From contig JAOUMJ010000010.1 of assembly GCA_029881495.1 (NCBI GenBank), positions 16,628 to 80,627 of the forward strand: DNA of 64,000 nucleotides. Reading direction: 5' to 3'. Origin of the DNA: Nitrospinota bacterium (GTDB lineage Bacteria > Nitrospinota_A > UBA7883 > JACRGQ01). A model generated the notes under the pieces. The model searched no databases. It saw only the letters and a list, made by a program, of their open reading frames with translations, and was not told the origin of the DNA. Of the stretch, positions 8,239-17,053 are shown in pieces (positions within the stretch are counted from its first letter, which is position 1; each line of letters opens with the position of its first letter). The translations under genes and the position numbers were made by a program.

Positions 8239-10359
8239 TTATTTTTTCCCCAACTGCCTCTTGGCGATCTTGTAGGTATTTCCGCCGCTCTTTTTCGCCT
8301 CATACATCGCGTCATCAGCCCTCTTGATAAGGAATTCCGGCTTGTCGCCATCCCACGGGAATATGCTTATCCCGATGCTCAGCCCTACCTGCAACTGAAA
8401 ACCGTTAACGGCATACGGACTTTTAACCGCTTTAACCAGCTTTTCGGCAACATGTTTTTCATCCCCTATCCTCTCTATTTTTGATAGAAGAACTATAAAC
8501 TCGTCGCCGCCGAGCCTTGAAACGGAATCGTCCTCCCTCAAACAGCTCTTGATCCTCAATGCGACTTCCTTAAGAAGGATGTCCCCGACATCGTGACCAT
8601 ACTTGTCGTTCACACCCTTAAATGAATCCAGATCCATGAAGAGTAGCGCACCTGTGGTTTTGTTCCTCTTTGAATGGGCAAGCTCCAGTTCAAAACGGTC
8701 GTGGAAAGTCCTCCTGTTCGGGAGACCGGTCAGCGAATCATGATAGGCCATGTAGCTGATCTTCTCTTCGTGCCTTTTCTGGTCGGTAACATCCCTGATA
8801 ATGCCGTGAAAACCGATAATCTCCCCCTCGATGTTCCTCTGAACGGCGGCCGTTACCAACGTGTGGATATGGTTCCCGCTCCTGTCTTTCAAATCAAGCT
8901 GGTAATCCTTGACGTATTTGTTTTCCAGCGTCATTTTCACGAAATTATCTCTCTCTTCGGCATTTGCGTAAAAGGAGACCACATTCATGTTCAGAAGTTC
9001 TTCCTTGGGATACTTGAAAAGCTCCTCCCCGGCAGAATTGATGTCAAGAATCATCCCTTCCTTTGACGTTATATAAACAACGTCTCTTGAGTTCTCAAAG
9101 ATCGAGCGGTACTTGAATTCGTTTTCGCGCAGAGCCCTCTCCTCGATCCTTTGGTTTGTCACATCCTTCACCATTATCATGAAACCCTTCAGCTCCTGCT
9201 TCACATCCCATGTGTCCTTCAAAGGGGATACGCGAAGTTCAAATATCTTTTTTTCACCGTCGATCGGATATTCATTCATCCCGGTATATTCGCCTTTTCC
9301 CCACGCCTGTTTTACAACCTGTTCGAAAGTGATCTCTCCGAATATATCCGCGATACCGCTCTCCTGTATGGTCTTCCCGGCGGCCTCTCTTGACGAGATG
9401 CCGAAGATATTCTCGGCAGTGAGATTCAGATAGGAAATGGTGTAATCCAGGTTTAAAGCGACTATTCCGATCTCCATCCCCGAGTAAAGGATGCTGTCGA
9501 GAAACAAGGTTTTCTCGATCAATGTTTGCTCAGTACGCTTGAGCAGTCTCTCTTTCTCCCTTACCGCCTCCATCAGGGACTCCACATATTTCCCTTCCAG
9601 CAAGCCGTTAACGATATCCTTTTGAGAGATCAGTCCTGAAATAAGCCCGTGTTCATCCACAACGATAAGATGGCTATGCCCTTTGAGGCTCATTATCCTT
9701 GCCGCCTCATGAACGGGGGTCATCTCATCTATAACGACAGGGTATTTCCCCATAACATTGAAAACTTGAATCTCTTCAAGATTCTTCATGCGGTCGATCA
9801 TCGAGGTAATATCGTTTTCCGTCACGATACCTATTGGACGTCGCTCCTCTTCCACCACCACACAACCTATCGATTTCCTTATTATCACTTCAAGCGCCTC
9901 CAGCAAAGACGCATCTTTTTGAACGGTATGCACAGGTGCAGACATGATCCTGGAAATTCTCCTCGCCTCGCCAAATTCCAGATTGAGGTTATTGAGGATG
10001 TCGGAATTGGAAACTATCCCTTTTATGCTTCCGTTGTCACCTGTGGCTATTATGTAGCGCGTTTTACTTGCGGAGAGCACCTGATACGCTTCAAAGGTGT
10101 TAAGCTCCCCGATTGCCATGCATACGGGAGCCCTCATCACATCGCGGATAGATGAAGTTTTAAAATCGAGATTCCTTGAGGCGAGATTGAGCACGTCCCT
10201 TGCCGTTATGATCCCTATCGGCCTTTCACCGTCGATCGCCACGAGGCAACTGGTCTGTCCATTTGACATTTTAAAGACAGCCTCGGAAAGGGAGATGTCT
10301 GGGGATACAGTAACTACGTTCTCAAGAAAACCTTCAAAACCGTTGTAGAGAGATTCCAT
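8239..10359 (-). CDS. Diguanylate cyclase with four CBS and two PAS domains
   Basis: 706 residues without membrane segments. Order: two tandem CBS pairs (about 8-125 and 140-265, each with GIVT/GIIT turns), a linker helix, PAS (about 290-405), PAS (about 420-535), GGDEF (about 540-700). The active site is intact (RLGGDEF, 617-621), and a REDD allosteric inhibition site lies exactly five residues before GGDEF, so the enzyme should make c-di-GMP and be product-inhibited. CBS domains usually bind adenosine nucleotides, suggesting energy-state input. No EAL domain. Single-gene unit. Confidence 0.9.
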   Translation of the reverse strand: MESLYNGFEGFLENVVTVSPDISLSEAVFKMSNGQTSCLVAIDGERPIGIITARDVLNLASRNLDFKTSSIRDVMRAPVCMAIGELNTFEAYQVLSASKTRYIIATGDNGSIKGIVSNSDILNNLNLEFGEARRISRIMSAPVHTVQKDASLLEALEVIIRKSIGCVVVEEERRPIGIVTENDITSMIDRMKNLEEIQVFNVMGKYPVVIDEMTPVHEAARIMSLKGHSHLIVVDEHGLISGLISQKDIVNGLLEGKYVESLMEAVREKERLLKRTEQTLIEKTLFLDSILYSGMEIGIVALNLDYTISYLNLTAENIFGISSREAAGKTIQESGIADIFGEITFEQVVKQAWGKGEYTGMNEYPIDGEKKIFELRVSPLKDTWDVKQELKGFMIMVKDVTNQRIEERALRENEFKYRSIFENSRDVVYITSKEGMILDINSAGEELFKYPKEELLNMNVVSFYANAEERDNFVKMTLENKYVKDYQLDLKDRSGNHIHTLVTAAVQRNIEGEIIGFHGIIRDVTDQKRHEEKISYMAYHDSLTGLPNRRTFHDRFELELAHSKRNKTTGALLFMDLDSFKGVNDKYGHDVGDILLKEVALRIKSCLREDDSVSRLGGDEFIVLLSKIERIGDEKHVAEKLVKAVKSPYAVNGFQLQVGLSIGISIFPWDGDKPEFLIKRADDAMYEAKKSGGNTYKIAKRQLGKK

Positions 10360-10505
10360 CTATTACCGCTTCCCGAATAATTGTCTATATTCTCGTGTTT
10401 AGTTTATTCCCCAACGTTTGATTGCTTTATTCTGCTAAGTATACCATATAGTTCCATTAATTCAGATGTGATTTTTTATGTTACTTTTTTTTCATTTAAT
10501 GTTGG

Positions 10506-10520
10506 GCGCAACTTTTGCGC
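10506..10520. terminator. Hairpin downstream of aminotransferase gene
   Basis: GCGCAACTTTTGCGC is a short inverted repeat 50 bases beyond the minus-strand stop at 10571, followed on that strand by an A/T-rich tract. It may end the transketolase-coaD-aminotransferase operon. The rest of 10360-10570 is AT-rich, with no gene seen. Confidence 0.35.
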
Positions 10521-10570
10521 ATGAATACAGGGATTCGCTGTTTTTACAGAACCTTATAGAAACGGAGGGT

Positions 10571-11761
10571 CTATTTCAGACTATCGCAGAATTTCCTTAA
10601 TCTCGCCATTCCTTCGTTCATCTCGTCTGTATCCATAGCGTAACTGAAACGGAGGAAGTTTACAGACCCGAAAGCGGAACCCGGAACCGGCGCAATTCCC
10701 GCTTTTTCGATAAGCAGCTCCGTCAGATGGAGATCATCCTTGATGGCGATTCCGTCAATCGTTTTCCCTATCCAGCCGGAGAAATCGGCAAAGGCGTAAA
10801 AAGCCCCTTTTGGTACGTTGCACGAGACCCCTTGCATGGCGTTCAGCGCGTCCACCATCTGATCCCGCCTCTCCTTGAATTTGGCAACCCGCTCCGGGAT
10901 GAAAGAAAGATCAGAAAGGGCGGCTACCCCCCCGAACTGCAGAGGCGTTGCGGGATTGGAAGTGCACTGCCCCTGTATCTTGTTCATCGCGGATATTATG
11001 TCCGCTCGCCCGACGGTGAAGCCAAGCCTCCATCCAGTCATTGAAAATGTCTTGGAAAAGCCGTTTACCACCAATGTCCTCTTCTTTACTTCCTCGCTTA
11101 TGGTCGCGGGAGCGAGCACTTTTGCGCCGTCATAGACTATCTGGTCGTAAATCTCGTCGGAGATAAGTAACAGGTCCTTTTCCACGACGATCTTCGCGAT
11201 GGCCCGTATCGTCTCCTCTGAATACACTGCGCCGCTCGGATTTCCCGGGGAGTTCAGTATTATTGCCCTAGTTCTGGCCGTAATACTGCTTTTAAGTTTA
11301 TCAATGTCTGGATTGAAATCATTCTTTGCGTCGCAATCGAGGATTACAGGCGTTGCTCCGGCGAGTTGAATCTGGTCCGGGTAGGTCACCCAATACGGGG
11401 AAAAAACAATGACCTCATCCCCCTCTTCGAAGAGAACCTGGGTTATGTTGTAAAGCGAGTGTTTCGCCCCGCATGAAAGGATTACCTCGTTTTTTCTGTA
11501 ATCGATACCGTAATGGCTTTTCATGAACTCGATTACTGCGGTTTTTATGGCGTCGTTTCCCGGCACCGGAGTGTACTTGTTGTAACCGTCCCTGATAGCC
11601 TTTATCGCGGCTTCCTTGATGAAATCGGGCACATCGAAATCTGGCTCGCCCGCAGAAAAACCGATTATATTCTTCCCCTGAGCCTGAAGCTCCGTAACCT
11701 TGCCGCTTATAGCCATAGTGGCCGACGGCGCGAAACTAGACATTCTCTTTGCCAGCTTCAT
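10571..11761 (-). CDS. Pyridoxal-phosphate aminotransferase, aspartate aminotransferase type
   Basis: Class I aminotransferase of 396 residues, transferring amino groups between aspartate (or prephenate/aromatic substrates) and 2-oxoglutarate. The PLP lysine is in NGFSKTFSMTGWRLGF, and SPGNPSGAV and the C-terminal NFLRFSYAM (substrate Arg) match family I. The ATG at 11761 is preferred: it is preceded by a good ribosome site (GAGGG) and lies 11 bases past the coaD stop, while the open frame extends back into coaD. Last gene of a four-gene operon. Confidence 0.9.
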   Translation of the reverse strand: MKLAKRMSSFAPSATMAISGKVTELQAQGKNIIGFSAGEPDFDVPDFIKEAAIKAIRDGYNKYTPVPGNDAIKTAVIEFMKSHYGIDYRKNEVILSCGAKHSLYNITQVLFEEGDEVIVFSPYWVTYPDQIQLAGATPVILDCDAKNDFNPDIDKLKSSITARTRAIILNSPGNPSGAVYSEETIRAIAKIVVEKDLLLISDEIYDQIVYDGAKVLAPATISEEVKKRTLVVNGFSKTFSMTGWRLGFTVGRADIISAMNKIQGQCTSNPATPLQFGGVAALSDLSFIPERVAKFKERRDQMVDALNAMQGVSCNVPKGAFYAFADFSGWIGKTIDGIAIKDDLHLTELLIEKAGIAPVPGSAFGSVNFLRFSYAMDTDEMNEGMARLRKFCDSLK

Positions 11762-11772
11762 ACTTAATCCCT

Positions 11773-12249
11773 CTATTTGAATTTTTCTTTTAACGCCTTG
11801 CTTACTACCGGCGGTACGAGGCACGATACATCGCCGCCGTAACTTGCTACCTCTTTAATCAGCCCCGAACTGATATAAGTGTACTCCTGGCCGGGCATCA
11901 TGAAAACAGTTTCTATGCTTTCATTCAATTTTCTGTTCATCTGATTCATCTGCAACTCGTATTCAAAATCGGAAACGGCTCGCAATCCGCGGATAAGGAG
12001 GTTCAGCCCCAGTTCCTGACAGAATTGGGTGGTTAACGTATCAAACGCCACCACCTCCACGTTCCCTATCCCCTTGGTCACCTCTTTCAAGAGCATAACC
12101 CTCTCATTGACATCGAATACAGGATTCTTTTTTGGATTCTTTGCCACGGCGACTACCACCCTGTCGAAAACTCCGAGAGCCCGGGTAATAAGGTCCAGAT
12201 GTCCGTTGGTTACAGGGTCGAATGTCCCGGGGTAGACTGCCGACTTCAT
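11773..12249 (-). CDS. coaD: Phosphopantetheine adenylyltransferase CoaD
   Basis: Fourth step of coenzyme A synthesis: ATP plus 4'-phosphopantetheine gives dephospho-CoA. 158 residues, usual length. YPGTFDPVTNGH contains the TxGH nucleotide-binding motif (T14-H17), RGLRAVSDFEYE is conserved, and the C-terminal YISSGLIKEVA corresponds to the ISS motif. It overlaps the upstream transketolase half by 4 bases. Confidence 0.95.
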   Translation of the reverse strand: MKSAVYPGTFDPVTNGHLDLITRALGVFDRVVVAVAKNPKKNPVFDVNERVMLLKEVTKGIGNVEVVAFDTLTTQFCQELGLNLLIRGLRAVSDFEYELQMNQMNRKLNESIETVFMMPGQEYTYISSGLIKEVASYGGDVSCLVPPVVSKALKEKFK

Positions 12250-13205
12250 TTTTTTCCGTTTTTCTTCATTTCAAGTGATGCGCGGGCCGCTTCAAGCACC
12301 GTTTTGACATTCAGATTGTAACACTCCACCAATTCCTCCGCGCTACCCGATGAGCAGAACCTGTCCAATACTCCAACGCGTTTTACCGGAACGGGATAGG
12401 AAGAGGATAAAGTCTCGCAAACAGCCCCGCCGAGGCCCCCTATTATCGAATGTTCCTCAACTGTTACTATCGCCCCGGTATCGCGGGCGGCGGAAACAAC
12501 GGCTTTCTCATCAAGCGGTTTTATGCTCGACATATTAATGACTGCGGCGGAGAGACCCTCCTTTTCCAGCTGTTCGGCGGCTTCGAGGGCGGTGTGAACC
12601 ATCAATCCGCAGGCGATGAACGTCAGGTCCTTCCCCTCCTTCACCTTGTCGGATTTGCCCAGCGTGAATTTCTTCTTTTCATCGTATATTACCGGGAACT
12701 TGTCTCTGGCGAGCCTTATGTAGATAGGCCCATCCATTTCCGCGGCGTATCTTACCGCCGCGACCGCCTCGTAGGCGTCTGCCGGTACAACCACGTTCAT
12801 ATACGGTATCGCCCTCATTATGGCGATATCCTCAAGCGCCTGATGCGACGGCCCGTCCGGGCCGACCGTCAATCCCCCATGGGTCGCTACTATCTTTACA
12901 TTCTGCTTCGGATAGCATACGGACTGCCTTATCTGCTCCCACGCCCTGCCTGTGGCGAACACCGCAAATGTCGAGGCAAACGGTATCTTCCCCCCTGCGG
13001 CAAGGCCTGCCGATGTGCCTATTAAATCCTGCTCGGAAATTCCCATATTGAAAAACCGATCGGGAAACTCCTTGGCGAAAGTGGAGGTTTTCGTGGAGCC
13101 GGACAGGTCGGCATCCAGCACGACAATATCCTTGTTCGCCTTGCCCAGTTCAACAAGGGTTTTACCGTAGAACTCCCTTAGGGATAATGAAACCTTTTCG
13201 CCCAT
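12246..13205 (-). CDS. Transketolase, C-terminal subunit
   Basis: 319 residues covering the pyrimidine-binding and C-terminal domains of transketolase (FYGKTLVELGKANKDIVVLD, ...GISEQDLIGTSAGLAAGG...). It works as a heteromer with the product of 13230 in the non-oxidative pentose phosphate pathway, or in a related 1-deoxyxylulose-like reaction. It overlaps coaD by 4 bases and starts 24 bases after its partner. The split arrangement is common in archaea and many bacteria. Confidence 0.9.
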   Translation of the reverse strand: MGEKVSLSLREFYGKTLVELGKANKDIVVLDADLSGSTKTSTFAKEFPDRFFNMGISEQDLIGTSAGLAAGGKIPFASTFAVFATGRAWEQIRQSVCYPKQNVKIVATHGGLTVGPDGPSHQALEDIAIMRAIPYMNVVVPADAYEAVAAVRYAAEMDGPIYIRLARDKFPVIYDEKKKFTLGKSDKVKEGKDLTFIACGLMVHTALEAAEQLEKEGLSAAVINMSSIKPLDEKAVVSAARDTGAIVTVEEHSIIGGLGGAVCETLSSSYPVPVKRVGVLDRFCSSGSAEELVECYNLNVKTVLEAARASLEMKKNGKK

Positions 13206-13229
13206 AATTACTCTTTCCCGCTATTCCTG

Positions 13230-14060
13230 TTACGAAAGCTCTTCAATAGCTTTCTTTAATTCTTCGTCATTCGGCGTAGCGCCGTGCCACTTTACGTTCC
13301 CTTCCATGAAGGAGACACCCTTCCCCTTTACCGTTCTGGCAATGATAACGGTAGGTTTTCCCTTTACCCCTTTCGCATTGTCTATCGCTTCTAGTATGGA
13401 CGGGAAATGGTGTCCATCCGTCTCAAGCACGTTCCAGCCGAAAGATGCCCACTTCTCCGCAAGAGGCTCTATTTTCATGACATCCTCGACCTTTCCGTCG
13501 ATCTGCAGGAGGTTGTTATCGATGATCGCAATCAGATTATCGAGCTTATAGTGCGACGCGGTCATCGCCGCCTCCCAAACCTGCCCCTCCTGGTTCTCGC
13601 CGTCCCCAAGGAGGCAGAATATTTTCGAATCGTGGTTGTTCAATCTGCTGGCGATTGCCAGACCGTTTGCCTGTGAAAGCCCCTGTCCAAGCGACCCGGT
13701 TGTAACCTCCACACCGGGGGTAGAAACGGAGTATGGGTGTCCGCTCAGCATGCTTTTCAGTTTCCTGAGGCGTGGGAGTTCGTCTTTGCTGAAATACCCC
13801 CATTCGGCAAGTACCGCGTAGAGCGCGGGAGCGGCGTGCCCTTTTGAAAGGACAAACTTGTCCCCTTTGTCGGCTTTTTTTCGTCCCTTGGCGTGGTCGA
13901 GCTTCGAAAAATAGAGCGCTACAAGTATATCGATGCACGAAAGCGATCCGCCTGAATGCCCCGAACCGGACGCATTGAGCATCTTGAGGATGTCGATACG
14001 CATCCTTTGCGCGATCTTCCCCAACTCAACAGGGTCATTGGTAAATTTCAATTTTTCCAC
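13230..14060 (-). CDS. Transketolase, N-terminal (TPP-binding) subunit
   Basis: 276 residues. The thiamine pyrophosphate motif is LGDGENQEGQVWEAAM...NLIAIIDNN, with SGHSGGSLSCIDILVALYF near residues 31-52 and SKGHAAPALYA. Together with the downstream gene it makes a full transketolase. First gene of the operon that continues with the C-terminal subunit, coaD and an aminotransferase; its promoter should be in 14061-14236, which otherwise holds no gene. Confidence 0.9.
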   Translation of the reverse strand: MEKLKFTNDPVELGKIAQRMRIDILKMLNASGSGHSGGSLSCIDILVALYFSKLDHAKGRKKADKGDKFVLSKGHAAPALYAVLAEWGYFSKDELPRLRKLKSMLSGHPYSVSTPGVEVTTGSLGQGLSQANGLAIASRLNNHDSKIFCLLGDGENQEGQVWEAAMTASHYKLDNLIAIIDNNLLQIDGKVEDVMKIEPLAEKWASFGWNVLETDGHHFPSILEAIDNAKGVKGKPTVIIARTVKGKGVSFMEGNVKWHGATPNDEELKKAIEELS

Positions 14061-14236
14061 CTTTTATATATGCCAAGGGGGAGAGATTATCACGGCAAAA
14101 TGCTATGCGCAAACCTTTTTCAGGGAACGGGATAAATGATATCGGGTGAATCGAGAAATCAGCTGATTGCCTGTCTATGCAAATCCGGTTTCTCCCATAA
14201 AACGAAAATAGCGCTCCTTTTTAGCCCCCTTTGCCG

Positions 14237-15607
14237 TCACACTATTTTATTTATCTGAAACCTGATGGTGGCGGTTGTCCCTTCGCCCGGTTCGCTGATT
14301 ATTGATATATCCCCCCCATGGGCCTCCATGATCTTTTTGCAGAGGCTCAATCCGAGGCCATAGCCGCCGGTCTTCCGGGAGCGGGATTTATCCGCCCGGT
14401 AAAAAGGCTCGAATATGTACGGGAGCTCATCTTTTGGAACACCCGCGCCAAAATCCCTTACCTTCACCACGCACCTCTCCGACTCCATGAAGGCCGACAC
14501 TTCCACCTTGCCGTTATCATGCGATGAGTATTTAACGGCGTTATCGAAAAGATTCTTCAAAACAAGTCTTGCCCTGTCGGCATCAATATCCGCATAAATC
14601 GCTTTTACTGGCGGGATGAAAACCACACCGGGAGCTATCTCCCGGTACCCTTCGACAGTTTCCCTAACCAGCGCCGACATGTCGGTTCTCGCCAGTTCAA
14701 GTTTCCCGTGTCCGCTGTTCAGTTTTTCAGTTTCAAGGAGTTCGGATATCATCTTCTCCATTTCCAGCAGGTCTTCCCTGATGCTCTCCGTCTTCCCGCC
14801 GTCCGGTGCCAGTTCCAAGGCGACCTTCATCCTCGTAATCGGGGAGCGGAGTTCGTGGCTTACATCCAGAAGCAGCTGCTCCTTGGAGCGGATCATCTCA
14901 CCCACCCTTTTAGCCATGGAGTTGAACGACTCGGCCAGTTCACCAAGCTCATCCCTCCTACGCCTCACGGGGATCCTGTGAGCAAGGTTGCCGTCGGCGA
15001 TCTGTGCCACCCCCTCCTCGAGCCACTTTATCGGTTTAAGCACCCATCTTATCCCGAAGTACGCGCCCGCGACTATGAACGTCAGCAATCCTATCAGAAG
15101 AAGCGTATACTCCTCTTCCCAGTTGAAAAACCGCTTCGCGTCCCCATACAAAATAAAGTTCCCATATTCCTTTTCCACCAGAAGGAAAAATTTACCACGA
15201 CGCCCTCTAATCTTGTGACTGTGTTCACGCTCCTCCTTGTATTCATCTTCGTCGCCATGCTCGCGATGCCTATGTTTGCGATACCTGTGATATTTCTCTA
15301 TCTCCTCCACCTTAGGCACGGAGCTGGAAGTGGTCCAGCTCCCATTCCCTTCATAACGTATCTGGACGGAATATCTCTCCGCGATATCTTTCGCTTTTGC
15401 GAGACTTGGGGGATTGCCGATGTCTCTGATTATGTATTCCGCGTAGTTCATCATATTGCGATGAAAAAGGTTTCGGGAAGAAGAGCGTTCCGACATCCTG
15501 TGAAAAGCGAATACGATAAAATTGATAACCATCCCGGTGGCCAATAGCACCAACAGGAGTTTAAGGAATATGGAACTCCTGAAGCGGCGTCTGTGCCTAC
15601 CCCTCAT
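14237..15607 (-). CDS. Sensor histidine kinase with histidine-rich periplasmic loop
   Basis: 456 residues: transmembrane helix 1 (about 14-36), a periplasmic domain with a strongly His/acidic-rich stretch (about 107-131; HRYRKHRHREHGDEDE), transmembrane helix 2 (about 168-188), HAMP (about 190-243), H-box LDVSHELRSPITRM with phospho-acceptor H251, N-box FDNAVKYSS and G-boxes ending GYGLGLSLCKKI. CpxA/RstB-like. The His-rich loop suggests metal binding (Zn, Cu or Ni). Its start overlaps the response regulator by 11 bases. Confidence 0.9.
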   Translation of the reverse strand: MRGRHRRRFRSSIFLKLLLVLLATGMVINFIVFAFHRMSERSSSRNLFHRNMMNYAEYIIRDIGNPPSLAKAKDIAERYSVQIRYEGNGSWTTSSSVPKVEEIEKYHRYRKHRHREHGDEDEYKEEREHSHKIRGRRGKFFLLVEKEYGNFILYGDAKRFFNWEEEYTLLLIGLLTFIVAGAYFGIRWVLKPIKWLEEGVAQIADGNLAHRIPVRRRRDELGELAESFNSMAKRVGEMIRSKEQLLLDVSHELRSPITRMKVALELAPDGGKTESIREDLLEMEKMISELLETEKLNSGHGKLELARTDMSALVRETVEGYREIAPGVVFIPPVKAIYADIDADRARLVLKNLFDNAVKYSSHDNGKVEVSAFMESERCVVKVRDFGAGVPKDELPYIFEPFYRADKSRSRKTGGYGLGLSLCKKIMEAHGGDISIISEPGEGTTATIRFQINKIV

Positions 15608-16295
15608 CCGTCGGCTCCTCTCCGATAAACATGTAGCCGGTACCCCAGATCGTCTTCAGGTATTTCGGTTTTTTCGGGGAGTCGTTGAGCTTCTGCCGGA
15701 GTCTGCTGATAAGGACATCTATCGACCTGTTATACGGTTCCCAGTCGATGCCGCTCACCTTATCGAGTATCGTATCCCGGTTCAGGACAATACCGGGATT
15801 TTTAAGAAATACTGAGAGAATTTCAAATTCGGCTGTTGTAAGATCAAGCGCTTTTCCGTCCTCGTTGGCAATCCGTTTTTTAAAGTCGACTTCCAGCTTT
15901 CCGTACCGGAATATCTCCTTTTTCTGCTTTTCATTGCTTCTTCTCAAGATTGACTGGATACGCGCCACCAGCTCCCTCGGCTCAAAAGGTTTTGCGAGAT
16001 AATCGTCCGCGCCGAGTTCCAGCCCGACTACCCTGTCGGTCACCTCTCCCCTGGCTGTCAGCATGATGATGGGAACCGTGTTGTCTTTTCTTATCTCTCT
16101 GCATACTTCGAATCCGTCCTTGCCGGGAAGCATTACATCGAGTACCACCAGGCCGGGCCGAAGCTCCTTTATCCCCCTCAGTCCGTCCACGGGGTTTGTA
16201 AAAGCCTTTACCTTGAAATGGAATCTGGAAAGATAATCGAAAAGGAGAGTGTTGAGCTTTTCATCATCGTCGATGATTACGATTAATTCTTCCAT
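15597..16295 (-). CDS. OmpR/CpxR-family response regulator
   Basis: 232 residues: receiver domain with acidic pair D10/D11, phospho-acceptor D53 (VVLDVMLPG) and conserved lysine (LAKPFEPREL), then a winged-helix DNA-binding domain ending VWGTGYMF. Cognate regulator of the overlapping kinase. The Spy-like lipoprotein gene begins upstream on the same strand and is a likely regulon member. Confidence 0.92.
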   Translation of the reverse strand: MEELIVIIDDDEKLNTLLFDYLSRFHFKVKAFTNPVDGLRGIKELRPGLVVLDVMLPGKDGFEVCREIRKDNTVPIIMLTARGEVTDRVVGLELGADDYLAKPFEPRELVARIQSILRRSNEKQKKEIFRYGKLEVDFKKRIANEDGKALDLTTAEFEILSVFLKNPGIVLNRDTILDKVSGIDWEPYNRSIDVLISRLRQKLNDSPKKPKYLKTIWGTGYMFIGEEPTDEG

Positions 16296-16346
16296 ACCAC
16301 ATCAGCCTACCAGATATATGAGCCGTCGTCCTCATTCATTGGAAAG

Positions 16347-16381
16347 AGCAAGCGGGCTCCATTATTTTCCGGAACCCGCTC
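16347..16381 (-). terminator. Hairpin between spy-like gene and response regulator
   Basis: AGCGGGCTCC at 16351-16360 faces GGAACCCGCT at 16371-16380 (one mismatch). It sits just after the minus-strand stop of the Spy-like gene. A T-rich run is weak, so it may attenuate rather than stop transcription into the regulator gene. Confidence 0.5.
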
Positions 16382-16390
16382 AATGTCTGA

Positions 16391-16855
16391 CTATCTATCG
16401 CACCATTTCTGGCACTTCTGATTTTTCTTGTCTACCCACTCGGCAAGCTTTGCCTTTTGTTCCGGATCAAGCGATTTGTGGAACTCAGCAAACCTAGCCA
16501 CTGCCAGACTCCTCATCTCCTTCATATGAACCTCTTTTTTCTCAAAGAGAGAGTTTATCGCTGCCTGGTCTATTTCATCCTTCTTCACCTGCGAGGCAAA
16601 CTCATTCATAAGATCTTTTTTTCCGCCCTTGAATTCCCCTCTCTTTGCCAACATCTCCACCTTGATGTCGTTGAGGAGTTTCTGCTGTTCTTCGTTCAGA
16701 TCCAGCTTTTTTGTGATCTTCTTTACAACATGGTCGGCCTTTTTTTCATTAAATCCGTGATGTCCCCAATGACCATGCCTGTGAGAGCATCCGCCTGCGG
16801 TGAAAACAAGCCCGACTATCAGTAGCACCGAAACCAGCATAATTGTCTCTTTCAT
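16391..16855 (-). CDS. Spy/CpxP-like periplasmic lipoprotein
   Basis: 154 residues from an ATG at 16855, which has a good ribosome site (AAAGGA) and makes a clean lipoprotein signal ending in lipobox TAGGC. The mature N-terminus is His-rich (SHRHGHWGHHG). The helical body contains LDLNEEQQKLLNDIK and SLDPEQKAKLAEW, matching the LTxxQ repeats of Spy/CpxP/ZraP proteins (LTxxQ family), which act as periplasmic chaperones or metal-responsive regulators. Located directly upstream of the two-component pair, as for cpxP/zraP. Confidence 0.8.
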   Translation of the reverse strand: MKETIMLVSVLLIVGLVFTAGGCSHRHGHWGHHGFNEKKADHVVKKITKKLDLNEEQQKLLNDIKVEMLAKRGEFKGGKKDLMNEFASQVKKDEIDQAAINSLFEKKEVHMKEMRSLAVARFAEFHKSLDPEQKAKLAEWVDKKNQKCQKWCDR

Positions 16856-17053
16856 TTTTTCTGTCCTTTCCGAAAAGATTAATATTTTTACCAACGCTAC
16901 TCACTCTGCTTTATGGTTTTAGACTATATAAAAGATGTGAACAGTCTATTGCGGAATTGTACAAAATTGTAAACACTCTTATAGCGCTGATAATAAGGGA
17001 GTTGCGTACTTAATGATTGAAACTATGTTCTGAAAACCAGTATCGGGAAGAGG

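Noticed and set aside
14708..15547. Plus-strand 279-residue ORF within the sensor kinase gene
   Set aside because: Antisense of a well-supported kinase; composition is a mirror of its GC-rich codons.
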